Origin: MGIIa-L3 sp11892u
GTDB taxonomy: Archaea > Thermoplasmatota > Poseidoniia > Poseidoniales > Poseidoniaceae
Direction of reading: 5' to 3'
Assembly: GCA_965659685.1 (NCBI GenBank)
Contig: CBFHXB010000023.1
Span: forward strand, 1 to 16,345
Length of the DNA stretch: 16,345 nucleotides
The notes under the pieces were generated by a model. It made no database searches and was not told the DNA's origin. It saw nothing but the letters and a program-made list of their open reading frames with translations. Positions within the stretch are counted from its first letter, which is position 1. The number at the start of each line of letters is the position of its first letter. Positions 9,201-14,705 of the stretch are shown one piece after another. A program made the position numbers and the translations under genes.

Positions 9201-10727
9201 ACCACGGTTGCATACGGTCAGGTCTTCGTAGTCAGCGTCGCTTTGCAACGTGGTCACGATGGAGGTGGTGGGGGCGAAGGTTCCGCTGGTGCTGTTGTAC
9301 AGCACGCGATGGAGTTCAGGAGAACTGTCGGAAAGGACAAGGAATTCTTCGATGTTGGACTCGCTGGCGTTGGGGCCAAGGTACAACAGACCGGAGAGGT
9401 CACCCAGAGGGGGGGTGGCCCATGATGTTGGATGGTGCAGGGCTGCGCCACCGGAATGTGGCTTGAATCCCAACGGCATGAGCTTCGTGATTGTGGCCGT
9501 TGCCACGTCCAATTCCGCCACAGCGTTCGCTTCTTGCACGGCAATCCATGCCGTGGTCGAATCCTCGCTCACCGTGATGTATTCGGGTTCAAGGTCTTGG
9601 CTGACGTTGGCGTTGGGGCCAAAAATGCGGATTCCAGACGCCTCCAAAGCATCACGTTCTGCTTCGAAAGCATGGAAGGTGGCGCTTCGGACGTGTTCAG
9701 GGCCCAAATCGGACAGGGGACCACTCACGTCGATGATGTTCACGGACCCTTCAGGGTCCACCTTGTAATCGGTTGAGGGCTGCGCTTCGTTGGCCAACAA
9801 CACGGTGTCTCCATCGGGAGTGAAGGTGATCATGTCGGGTTGATACCCAACTTCCACACTGGCCACACGGGTTCCACTGGTGTCGATGAAGTACACCAAT
9901 CCTGGCAATGGCTTGTCCTTGATTTCCACGAAAGGCAGCGGACCATCGACGTAGTTGATGACGTCCATTTCCCGGTGCACCGCAATCGCCAGGACACCGT
10001 CTTCATGGCGGATGTCGATGCTGTTTGGCTCACCGATTCGAGAAAGGTCAACGCGGTCCACCAAAACGGGAGAGGACGGGTCGCTCAAACTCACGATGTC
10101 CACAGATTTTTCCAACACGTTGACGAGGAAGAGCCGTTGAGTCACCGGGTCGTAAGCGGGTATTTCGAGGGTTCCAAAGGTACCTGCGTCATGATCGTAC
10201 AAGCCGGTCAACCGGGCGGCCAAGGTTTGGCCGCTGGTCGGTTCGCCGAAATTGACGGTCAACCCATTGCAGGTTTTTGAGACGAAGGTCATGTCCGCCC
10301 GAGCGAAGACAGGCGTCGTGACGCACGCCGTCGATTCGAATTTCAGCATACGACCGTCAGCGCATTCGAGCAATGCTTCACCGTTTGCCAACAGGGCCAC
10401 TTTGCAACCTTGGTCCAAATGACGAAGCCGTTCACCAACAGGGTATGCCTCGATGACCAACAAAGCCTCCCCGCACGTCAACTCCACGACGCGCTCCTCA
10501 ACATGGGAGAAGGTGCAGCCTTGGATGATGCCATCTGGGGCAAGGAAGGACATGTTGCCTTGCTCGGTGCAGGACAAGCTCCACGATGCCTCACCGCCAT
10601 CCAAAGCGCAGAAGGTGGGTTCGAACACGGGGATTTCGGGAGCCGCCAAAGGCTCCTCCGCATCCAAACAGCCAGCGAGTGGAGCGATGAGCAGAATGAG
10701 AATCAGAACAATCGACTTCGTACGCAT
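6282..10727 (-). CDS. Giant multidomain surface lipoprotein: split choice-of-anchor-I propeller with phytase-like, LTD and SdiA-like inserts
   Basis: A 1481-residue lipoprotein with a hydrophobic signal and lipobox LAGC (C20). Residues 39-160 hold four cysteine-pair repeats. Residues 178-425 match the first half of the choice-of-anchor-I propeller (EIPAYDPVTQRLFLVN, EPNSIDI, QPDMITFTPDGDTVLLANEA, DPEGSVNIIDV, ITKLMPLGFKPHS). Its second half resumes at about 1236-1479 (WPVMAMYMPDGITSYMVDG, TYLITGNEGDLRDY, LGRLNVP, DHDGDGDLDYICGVGARSFS, GIEPEGVKVGEVNGRTYLF, MIYDITDPTSPQF, PLLVVANEDSGTVGIWAL). The DHDGDGDLD loop looks calcium-binding. Between the halves lie an esterase-like phytase segment (about 440-680), an LTD (705-860; DYIELFNPTAAVVDLSGW, LTPEAAN) and an SdiA-regulated-like propeller (about 885-1180; KPEALAIV, HDLEGVTCTDNGTMFAVNE). 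It is last in the PstS operon and translationally coupled to the gene before it. Hydrolysis of phosphoesters is possible by family association, but no catalytic residues were identified. Confidence 0.9.
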   Translation of the reverse strand: MRTKSIVLILILLIAPLAGCLDAEEPLAAPEIPVFEPTFCALDGGEASWSLSCTEQGNMSFLAPDGIIQGCTFSHVEERVVELTCGEALLVIEAYPVGERLRHLDQGCKVALLANGEALLECADGRMLKFESTACVTTPVFARADMTFVSKTCNGLTVNFGEPTSGQTLAARLTGLYDHDAGTFGTLEIPAYDPVTQRLFLVNVLEKSVDIVSLSDPSSPVLVDRVDLSRIGEPNSIDIRHEDGVLAIAVHREMDVINYVDGPLPFVEIKDKPLPGLVYFIDTSGTRVASVEVGYQPDMITFTPDGDTVLLANEAQPSTDYKVDPEGSVNIIDVSGPLSDLGPEHVRSATFHAFEAERDALEASGIRIFGPNANVSQDLEPEYITVSEDSTTAWIAVQEANAVAELDVATATITKLMPLGFKPHSGGAALHHPTSWATPPLGDLSGLLYLGPNASESNIEEFLVLSDSSPELHRVLYNSTSGTFAPTTSIVTTLQSDADYEDLTVCNRGGSVFVLGEESIPSLQLIGGQGDVLARLIPEGAMEGLSDANPAIDREILPSAFLSIEPNKGFEAVACHGSTLFAMTQSSLATEGSTEQWIRLLEIDLDAFNVTGQYLYPLELTDGAYSKGGKMDKVSAMVAISDTELLVIERDSLSGPDASKWIFRINIEGATNLMQLNETIVAAGALESMEMNELSEVEVVEDVSSSEPVYLDHVLINELASKVATAPANPYQDGARTADYIELFNPTAAVVDLSGWKIYDDPAKAYTFPAGSAIEAESYLFLFADDTNDGTLDFENTVDENGHHHLPIKLSSGGESVTIEDEQGNVVDHVVFPALSQDVSYGRVPDASTHWSMTDLTPEAANVVHTATSSGQTAADSGLKPVLKLPFVELGDRYGIKPEALAIVGQGHDLTFINDLQSVHPMNVNGGLEADSMVPLGQANISLVAGNFEGSGLDWCDALDGYVVANDGGSLLLVDEAGAAQVLFEDDAGGHDLEGVTCTDNGTMFAVNEANSTVMKMTVNDGTASVVHTWTVEVPVDLDDGKGLEAITWVGVNDAPASWGEAADGFLLIGSQDDTRLHVVRPNASLTMLTPALSIDLGQNDVAALDFLSEVGAVLVVHDNIDRIDVRALDGRLISTHATPLGMEDTEGISVRLDCNASRLILAVADDEIVGIHEHVVHNVACTLPAQPSAFGIDVLPSTGWAFDPIGTIRLMILSDIGPAAGPTPGGHVDVRLHPLDGSDEGGYTPHPWPVMAMYMPDGITSYMVDGTTYLITGNEGDLRDYRTFNGSSGMLEIGLNEEIRIASVDLDPMRFPNADTVQQMSQLGRLNVPNNCGDHDGDGDLDYICGVGARSFSIWTTDLELVWDSGHELSQFSTHNGQHLIDEMNSRDDNKGIEPEGVKVGEVNGRTYLFLSMERSFGVMIYDITDPTSPQFQQWIQVEGSSNPEDMEFIPASSSPNGVPLLVVANEDSGTVGIWALESL
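10248..10613 (-). repeat. Four cysteine-pair protein repeats at the N-terminus of the giant lipoprotein
   Basis: Residues 39-160 contain four units of the form C-x(12-17)-C followed by a short polar turn and a hydrophobic strand. The pairs are C40/C53, C71/C85, C108/C121 and C135/C153. The second cysteine is followed by TEQGNMSF, GEALLVIE, ADGRMLKF and NGLTVNF respectively. Eight cysteines in four pairs suggests four disulfide-pinned hairpins. DNA identity between units is low, so this is an old protein repeat. Confidence 0.6.
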
Positions 10728-10730
10728 GCC

Positions 10731-10739
10731 ACCACCTCA
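10731..10739 (-). promoter_or_regulatory. Shine-Dalgarno overlapping the upstream stop codon
   Basis: On the minus strand the sequence reads TGAGGTGGTGGCATG. The stop of the pilin-like gene (TGA, 10737-10739) overlaps GAGGTG (10733-10738), which sits 5 nt before the lipoprotein ATG. This fixes the start at 10727 and implies translational coupling. Confidence 0.75.
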
Positions 10740-11795
10740 GGTAATTCCAATTGTCGCGGTCTCGTGCAAGACCACCATGTCCCGATGAGTGATCGCCAAC
10801 TGAATGTAGCACACTGGGAAGGACGTCCCGGTTCCGCACAGGTCCACTCCATCTTCCATCAATCGGACGGGTTCGTTGAACATCCACACGTCGTCCTCGT
10901 TGTCTTGGACCACGATGCACCCGGTCCCCATCGACCCTGGAGCAGATTCAGGGTTGATGTCCTCACCAGAGAGAACACCATTCGTTCGCGATGGTGTTGG
11001 GGTTTGATCGACTTGGAAGTTGATCGAACCGTCTGGAACCGCAGCATAGGACACCGATGAGGAGAGAGCCCCCCATGTGACGTTCTGATGGACGTCGTTT
11101 TGGGGGTCCAACAGCGTGAGCATTTCACCTTCAGATTTCAGCCTGAAGTTGGTGTGCAGGTCACCTTCTGCAGCTTCACCATCAGCCCAGACGATGAGGT
11201 AACCCCCGGGCGGCACGGTGGTACCACTTCCAAAGGTGAAGCCAGTCTTCCCTCCCGCCATGTACTCTTCATATGCGTCTGTGAGGCTCCAGCCGGAGAG
11301 GTCCATTTCCGAAGCGCCTGGGTTGTACAGTTCCAACCAGTCGTCATAATCGCCGTGTTCGTCTTGCAAGCCGTTGTCGTTCGAGGCAACGATTTCGTTG
11401 ATGCGCACATCAGCGGCTCCGACCCCCCCCGACTCTACTGCTTCACCGAGTTGAGGAGGAAGGCAGCGTTCTTCCTCAAGAAGCACTTCGTCGGCATCGT
11501 CCAGAACGGTCAGGGTGATGGTCAGGTCCTCCCATGCCATGGAAGGGCCGCCCGTGGATCGAAAGCTAAGTCCCAACAGAGCATCCTGCTTGTTGAATCC
11601 AACTTTAGCGGGCAGGTCTTCGACCGTCACGATGGCGTAAGGTTGAACGTCCACACCGTCGGCGTTTGACGACGATCCAAGCACCGTCACGCCAACACCA
11701 ATGGCGACCAACACCATCAGCGCCACAACCGGGGCCAAAACTTGAACCAGCGTTGTTCCGGATTCAATCGGTAAGGAAGGGGCGTCGTCGTTCAT
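10737..11795 (-). CDS. Pilin-like membrane-anchored protein with an inserted lamin-tail domain
   Basis: A 352-residue protein with one hydrophobic segment near the N-terminus (about 15-40, LAPVVALMVLVAIGVGVTVLG). This resembles a degenerate type IV pilin N-terminus (compare SPVIATILMVAITVVLAGVL in the divergent gene). Residues 50-112 and 292-350 together look like one pilin-type beta domain. The C-terminal part (GCIVVQDNEDDVWMF, MEDGVDLC, CYIQLAITHRD) lines up with the divergent pilin (DCVLVEFGDTTDSVW, RESGQDLC, CTAEITITDVR). Between them an LTD is inserted (128-272): INEIVASNDNG, DDWLELYNPGASEMDLSGWS, GFTFGSGTTVPPGGYLIVW, and the ending TPSRTN. It is the middle gene of the operon, with 9 nt on either side. 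It may be a minor pilin or a membrane-anchored adaptor; processing by the prepilin peptidase is uncertain because no clean cleavage motif is present. Confidence 0.75.
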   Translation of the reverse strand: MNDDAPSLPIESGTTLVQVLAPVVALMVLVAIGVGVTVLGSSSNADGVDVQPYAIVTVEDLPAKVGFNKQDALLGLSFRSTGGPSMAWEDLTITLTVLDDADEVLLEEERCLPPQLGEAVESGGVGAADVRINEIVASNDNGLQDEHGDYDDWLELYNPGASEMDLSGWSLTDAYEEYMAGGKTGFTFGSGTTVPPGGYLIVWADGEAAEGDLHTNFRLKSEGEMLTLLDPQNDVHQNVTWGALSSSVSYAAVPDGSINFQVDQTPTPSRTNGVLSGEDINPESAPGSMGTGCIVVQDNEDDVWMFNEPVRLMEDGVDLCGTGTSFPVCYIQLAITHRDMVVLHETATIGIT

Positions 11796-11807
11796 TTCAT
11801 TCCCTCA
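11796..11807 (-). promoter_or_regulatory. Stop/Shine-Dalgarno overlap at the PstS-like to pilin-like junction
   Basis: The minus strand reads TGAGGGAATGAAATG. The PstS-like stop TGA (11805-11807) overlaps GAGGG (11802-11806), which lies 6 nt before the ATG at 11795. An earlier ATG at 11800 opens only ATG AAA TGA. The layout matches the next junction of the operon. Confidence 0.65.
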
Positions 11808-12980
11808 TTCTGCTGTTGCGTTGCTCTCCGAGACGTCCACTTTTTGCGCCCCGAGGATGGCCATGGTTGAGCTGTAAGTCGATTCTGGAAGGGGGACATA
11901 ACCCACTTCGCTGATGACCGTCTGCCCTTGTTCACTGAATCCAAATTCGAGGAAGGGGAGCACCCGTTCCCAAGACGCATTGTCAACCACGAGGTAGATT
12001 TCGCGTGAGAGTGGGTGGTAACTCTCGTTGCGGATGGTGGTCGAGGAGGGGTCGACGACCGGTTCAATGGCGTCGTTGGCGCCGTGCGTTTGGTTTGCGG
12101 ACACACCGATGGCGGTCAAGACAGCTTGGTGCACTTCATAGTATGCGTAACCAAAGAAACCAATTGCAAGGTCATCGCTTGAGACGCCGTTGATGATGAC
12201 GTTATCGTCAGCACTGTTTTCCATGCGGGGGTAATACCCCTCGACGGGGTAGCCGTATTCGCCAAGGAAGCACTTTGGGCACAAAATCCGCTCTCCGAAG
12301 TACTCGTACGTTCCAGATTGTGCGTCGGGGCCCCAGAGATTGATCCGTTCGTCGGCGCAGGCTGCGTCATCGAACAAATCCCTCCACTCCCGAACGTCGT
12401 CACCGTCGTTGTTGGGCGTTACGCTGGACATCTCCAAGCCACCATATTGCGAGTAAGCCAGATCGTCCTCGGTCCAATCAGAATACATCCAACGGAGTTG
12501 GGCGGCGCTTATTCCGCCCATGGCGCTGAGGCATTGTTCCGCAGAACCGCCCTTGGAGACAATCACGGTGATGCCGTCCATCGCGATTGGGATTTGGGTC
12601 AGCAACACGTCGCTTGAGCGGCATTCAAAGAAACGCTCACCGCCGATGAGCGTGGCTTCGACCGGTTTGAAACTTCGACTCATTGAGCCGATGTCCACGT
12701 GGTCAACAGAGGTGCTGCACACCGCCGCGGCCCCTGCTCCAGAACCCCCACCCGCAACCGCGACCGTGTAATTTCCACCTTGGTCCCTGTACGCCTCTGC
12801 CCATCCTGTTGCAAGCGGATACACCGTGGATGAACCTGCGATTTGAATGGAGCCAAGACTTTCACCTGCTCCAGAGCCTGAATTGACGCTCCCTCTCGCG
12901 GTTGGCTCGACGCATCCAGACATGACCAAAAGGGCCGTAAACAGCACTGAGGTGACGAGTCGAGCCGGCTGTACGCTCAT
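11805..12980 (-). CDS. pstS: PstS-like phosphate-binding lipoprotein
   Basis: A 391-residue periplasmic-type binding protein. The start at 12980 gives MSVQPARLVTSVLFTALLVMSGC, a signal peptide with lipobox and C23; a longer in-frame start at 13058 would run through the promoter region and bury the signal. Family motifs are IAGSSTVYPLATGWAEAY (47-64), GGGSGAGAAAVC (77-88), VDIGSMSR (95-102), AMDGITVIV (133-141), WGPDAQSGTYEYFGE (216-230), SADDNVI (256-262), AIGFFGYAYYE (272-282) and YHPLSREIYLVV (321-332). The GPDxxSGTxxYF form is the version seen in TIGR02136-type PstS proteins. It would capture phosphate outside the membrane for an ABC importer, but no pstC, pstA or pstB lies nearby. A CPKC pair (234-237) is an unusual local addition. 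It heads the operon and is divergent from the pilin gene. Confidence 0.88.
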   Translation of the reverse strand: MSVQPARLVTSVLFTALLVMSGCVEPTARGSVNSGSGAGESLGSIQIAGSSTVYPLATGWAEAYRDQGGNYTVAVAGGGSGAGAAAVCSTSVDHVDIGSMSRSFKPVEATLIGGERFFECRSSDVLLTQIPIAMDGITVIVSKGGSAEQCLSAMGGISAAQLRWMYSDWTEDDLAYSQYGGLEMSSVTPNNDGDDVREWRDLFDDAACADERINLWGPDAQSGTYEYFGERILCPKCFLGEYGYPVEGYYPRMENSADDNVIINGVSSDDLAIGFFGYAYYEVHQAVLTAIGVSANQTHGANDAIEPVVDPSSTTIRNESYHPLSREIYLVVDNASWERVLPFLEFGFSEQGQTVISEVGYVPLPESTYSSTMAILGAQKVDVSESNATAE

Positions 12981-12991
12981 CACATACGAAT

Positions 12992-13001
12992 CTGAGCTCA
13001 G
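12992..13001. promoter_or_regulatory. Perfect palindrome CTGAGCTCAG upstream of the PstS-like gene
   Basis: A 10-bp perfect inverted repeat lies 11 bases before the PstS-like start codon, within or next to the predicted transcription start. A repressor or other regulator binding here would control the operon. There is no direct evidence for a particular regulator, and short palindromes occur by chance. Confidence 0.3.
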
Positions 13002-13008
13002 CGCCCTT

Positions 13009-13036
13009 TGGTATAGTGTATAGAACAGTATATTGA
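13009..13036. promoter_or_regulatory. AT-rich divergent promoter with several TATA-like elements
   Basis: The gap between the PstS-like gene and the pilin holds GTATAGT (13011), GTATAGA (13018) and GTATATT (13028), in contrast to the GC-rich surroundings. Read on the minus strand, CTATACACTATACC would place transcription about 10-15 nt before the PstS-like ATG. On the plus strand AGTATATT could start the pilin transcript near 13057, with a leader of about 64 nt. Which element serves which gene is inference. Confidence 0.5.
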
Positions 13037-13108
13037 GCAATAGAGAGTATGGTGGCATCGGGCTTAACCAGCATGCCTGAGTTATTCTTTACGAACACCT
13101 TGTTTGGT

Positions 13109-13116
13109 GGAGATGA
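13109..13116 (+). promoter_or_regulatory. Shine-Dalgarno of the pilin gene
   Basis: GGAGATGA ends 4 nt before the ATG at 13121. It fixes this start over an in-frame ATG at 13049, which would add 24 residues before the class III signal. Confidence 0.7.
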
Positions 13117-13120
13117 CAAC

Positions 13121-14590
13121 ATGAACAAAAAAACGAACACAAATGAAGAAGAAGCAGTGAGTCCTGTGATCGCCACCATCCTAATGGTTGCAATCACCGT
13201 GGTCCTCGCTGGCGTCCTGTACGTCTGGGCCAGTTCCCTCGCAGAGGGCAACACCGATGGCTCACTGACCTTTTACCAGTTTGACGCAGAAGGTGATGTT
13301 GGTGCCGTGACCACCGGTACCAGCGATGACCTGGTCCGCGTCACGATGACACAAGGTGCCGAGATCAACTGGGCCAGCCTCAACGTGCAGATCAGCATCG
13401 ACAACGGCGCTCCAGTCACGTGCGACAATCCTGGCCTCGACGGCGGCGATTGTGTGCTCGTTGAATTCGGAGACACCACGGACAGCGTCTGGTCCATCGG
13501 AGACGGCGTGACCGTCAGGGAAAGCGGCCAAGACCTCTGCTCTTCCGTCTGTACGGCGGAAATCACCATCACCGATGTTCGAGAAGGTAGCGTGATTGAT
13601 CGGTCCTCCGCCGCAATTCAGGGCGGTGCTGAGAGCGGCTCCAGCAGCGGTTCCGACAGCGGCTCCAGCAGCGGTTCCGACAGCGGATCGAGCTCAAGCA
13701 TCAACGTGTGTGCAGCCGGCGACATTATCATCACCGAGGCGCACGCTGACGGCGCTCCTGAGGACTACATTGAACTCAAGAACACCGGCTCCCAAGCCTG
13801 CTCCCTCGAAGGATGGCAACTCTACGATCAGGGCAAGGCTGACGACGGCGTTGGCGACCTTACCTTCGGAGATATGATGATGCAACCGGGAGCATATTGG
13901 CTCGGTTGCGAAGACCTCGTCACGACAGGCACAGGACACTGCGCCGATGCCGACACCACCAACGTGTTCACCTTCGGCATCAGCAAGGGTGGCGACACCA
14001 TTTACCTTGCAGCTCCTGGTCAAAGCACGTCTTCAGCACACACCTTCGTGGTGCCTGATTTCGAGGACAACGGTGCAGCTGAACTGTGCAATGGCGCCAT
14101 CCAGCCCACAGGACCCGGCGGTGAAACGCCTGGAGCAGACAACGGCTGCGCACGCACTGTTGCCCTCACCGAAGTGGCCAACAAGGGCAGCGAAACCGTG
14201 TGTGGCGGTGTGGCTGGCGATGCGGGCGATGACTGGATCGAAATCTGGAACTACGGGACCTCCACCGTGTCGTTGACCGGCTTCATGCTCACCGATGACA
14301 AGGGCCCCTCTGACTCAGACGCCTTCACCTTCGGTGCCTCGGCTTCGCTCGCTGCGAACACCTACATGGTGCTCTGCAAGGACGGTGCCGACTCCTTTGA
14401 ATTCGGCATCGGCGGTGACGACACCGTGACCTTGTACGACACGAACAGCAACGTGCTGGGGACCACCAGCGCCTTGCCCGAGGCTGCTTGCGAAGCGGCG
14501 GCGGATTGCAATCCCGACGATGTTTACGCGATGGACGACACGGGCGCATGGGACTACACCAGCAGCCCCACGCCCGGGGAAGCCAACTGA
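13121..14590 (+). CDS. Archaeal type IV pilin with two C-terminal lamin-tail domains
   Basis: A 489-residue protein. The N-terminus MNKKTNTNEEEAVSPVIATI followed by LMVAITVVLAGVLYVW is the archaeal pilin N-domain (PF07790), made of a short charged leader, the SPVI motif and the helix that forms the pilus core. Cleavage by the prepilin peptidase would fall near EEE/AVSPV. Residues 45-165 are the pilin beta domain. A Ser/Gly/Asp linker (about 168-193) follows, then LTD1 (197-343: DIIITEAHADGAPEDYIELK, LEGWQLYD, ending ETPGADN) and LTD2 (347-489: VALTEVANKG, DDWIEIWNYGTSTVSLTGFM, ending SPTPGEAN at the very C-terminus). Fourteen cysteines suggest a disulfide-stabilised exterior. Typical archaeal pilins are 130-200 residues, so this one would carry large domains on the fibre surface or tip. 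It is divergent from the PstS operon, whose second gene shares its pilin-like core. Confidence 0.9.
   Translation: MNKKTNTNEEEAVSPVIATILMVAITVVLAGVLYVWASSLAEGNTDGSLTFYQFDAEGDVGAVTTGTSDDLVRVTMTQGAEINWASLNVQISIDNGAPVTCDNPGLDGGDCVLVEFGDTTDSVWSIGDGVTVRESGQDLCSSVCTAEITITDVREGSVIDRSSAAIQGGAESGSSSGSDSGSSSGSDSGSSSSINVCAAGDIIITEAHADGAPEDYIELKNTGSQACSLEGWQLYDQGKADDGVGDLTFGDMMMQPGAYWLGCEDLVTTGTGHCADADTTNVFTFGISKGGDTIYLAAPGQSTSSAHTFVVPDFEDNGAAELCNGAIQPTGPGGETPGADNGCARTVALTEVANKGSETVCGGVAGDAGDDWIEIWNYGTSTVSLTGFMLTDDKGPSDSDAFTFGASASLAANTYMVLCKDGADSFEFGIGGDDTVTLYDTNSNVLGTTSALPEAACEAAADCNPDDVYAMDDTGAWDYTSSPTPGEAN
13634..13681 (+). repeat. Two perfect 24-bp tandem repeats encoding the Ser/Gly/Asp linker
   Basis: Units 13634-13657 and 13658-13681 are identical over 24 bp and each encodes SGSSSGSD. 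A further imperfect run (SGSSSS) follows. The repeat is in frame, so a change in copy number would lengthen or shorten the linker between the pilin domain and the LTDs. Confidence 0.8.
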
Positions 14591-14632
14591 GCACGTCGTT
14601 GTGGCTCGCAGGCCAACAGGCCCACACCAGGC

Positions 14633-14672
14633 CGGCGCTTGCCCATGGTCCACGGCCATGCGGCAAGCGTCG
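14633..14672. terminator. Long hairpin in the convergent gap, possible bidirectional terminator
   Basis: CGCTTGCC (14636-14643) pairs with GGCAAGCG (14662-14669), and CATGG (14644-14648) pairs with CCATG (14656-14660) around the 7-base loop TCCACGG. A single unpaired C lies at 14661, and three more outer pairs (one G-T) extend the stem. The roughly 16-bp hairpin lies between the pilin stop (14590) and the aminotransferase stop (14706) of the opposite strand. No T-tract flanks it. Confidence 0.5.
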
Positions 14673-14705
14673 CGCCACGCAAAGCACCCATGCTGCAGGG
14701 TTTCA

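Noticed and set aside
12981..13058. Longer start for the PstS-like protein (ATG at 13058)
   Set aside because: It would place 26 residues before a clean lipoprotein signal peptide and would run through the AT-rich promoter region.
13071..13076. GCATGC palindrome in the divergent promoter region
   Set aside because: Six-base palindromes are expected by chance at this length and nothing else supports a site.
13049..13120. Longer start for the pilin (ATG at 13049)
   Set aside because: The extra residues precede a normal class III pilin leader, and a good Shine-Dalgarno sits just before 13121.
13634..13699. CRISPR-like or mobile repeat
   Set aside because: The repeat has two direct 24-bp units without spacers, lies in frame and encodes a Ser/Gly/Asp linker. 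No cas genes or transposase motifs were seen in the window.
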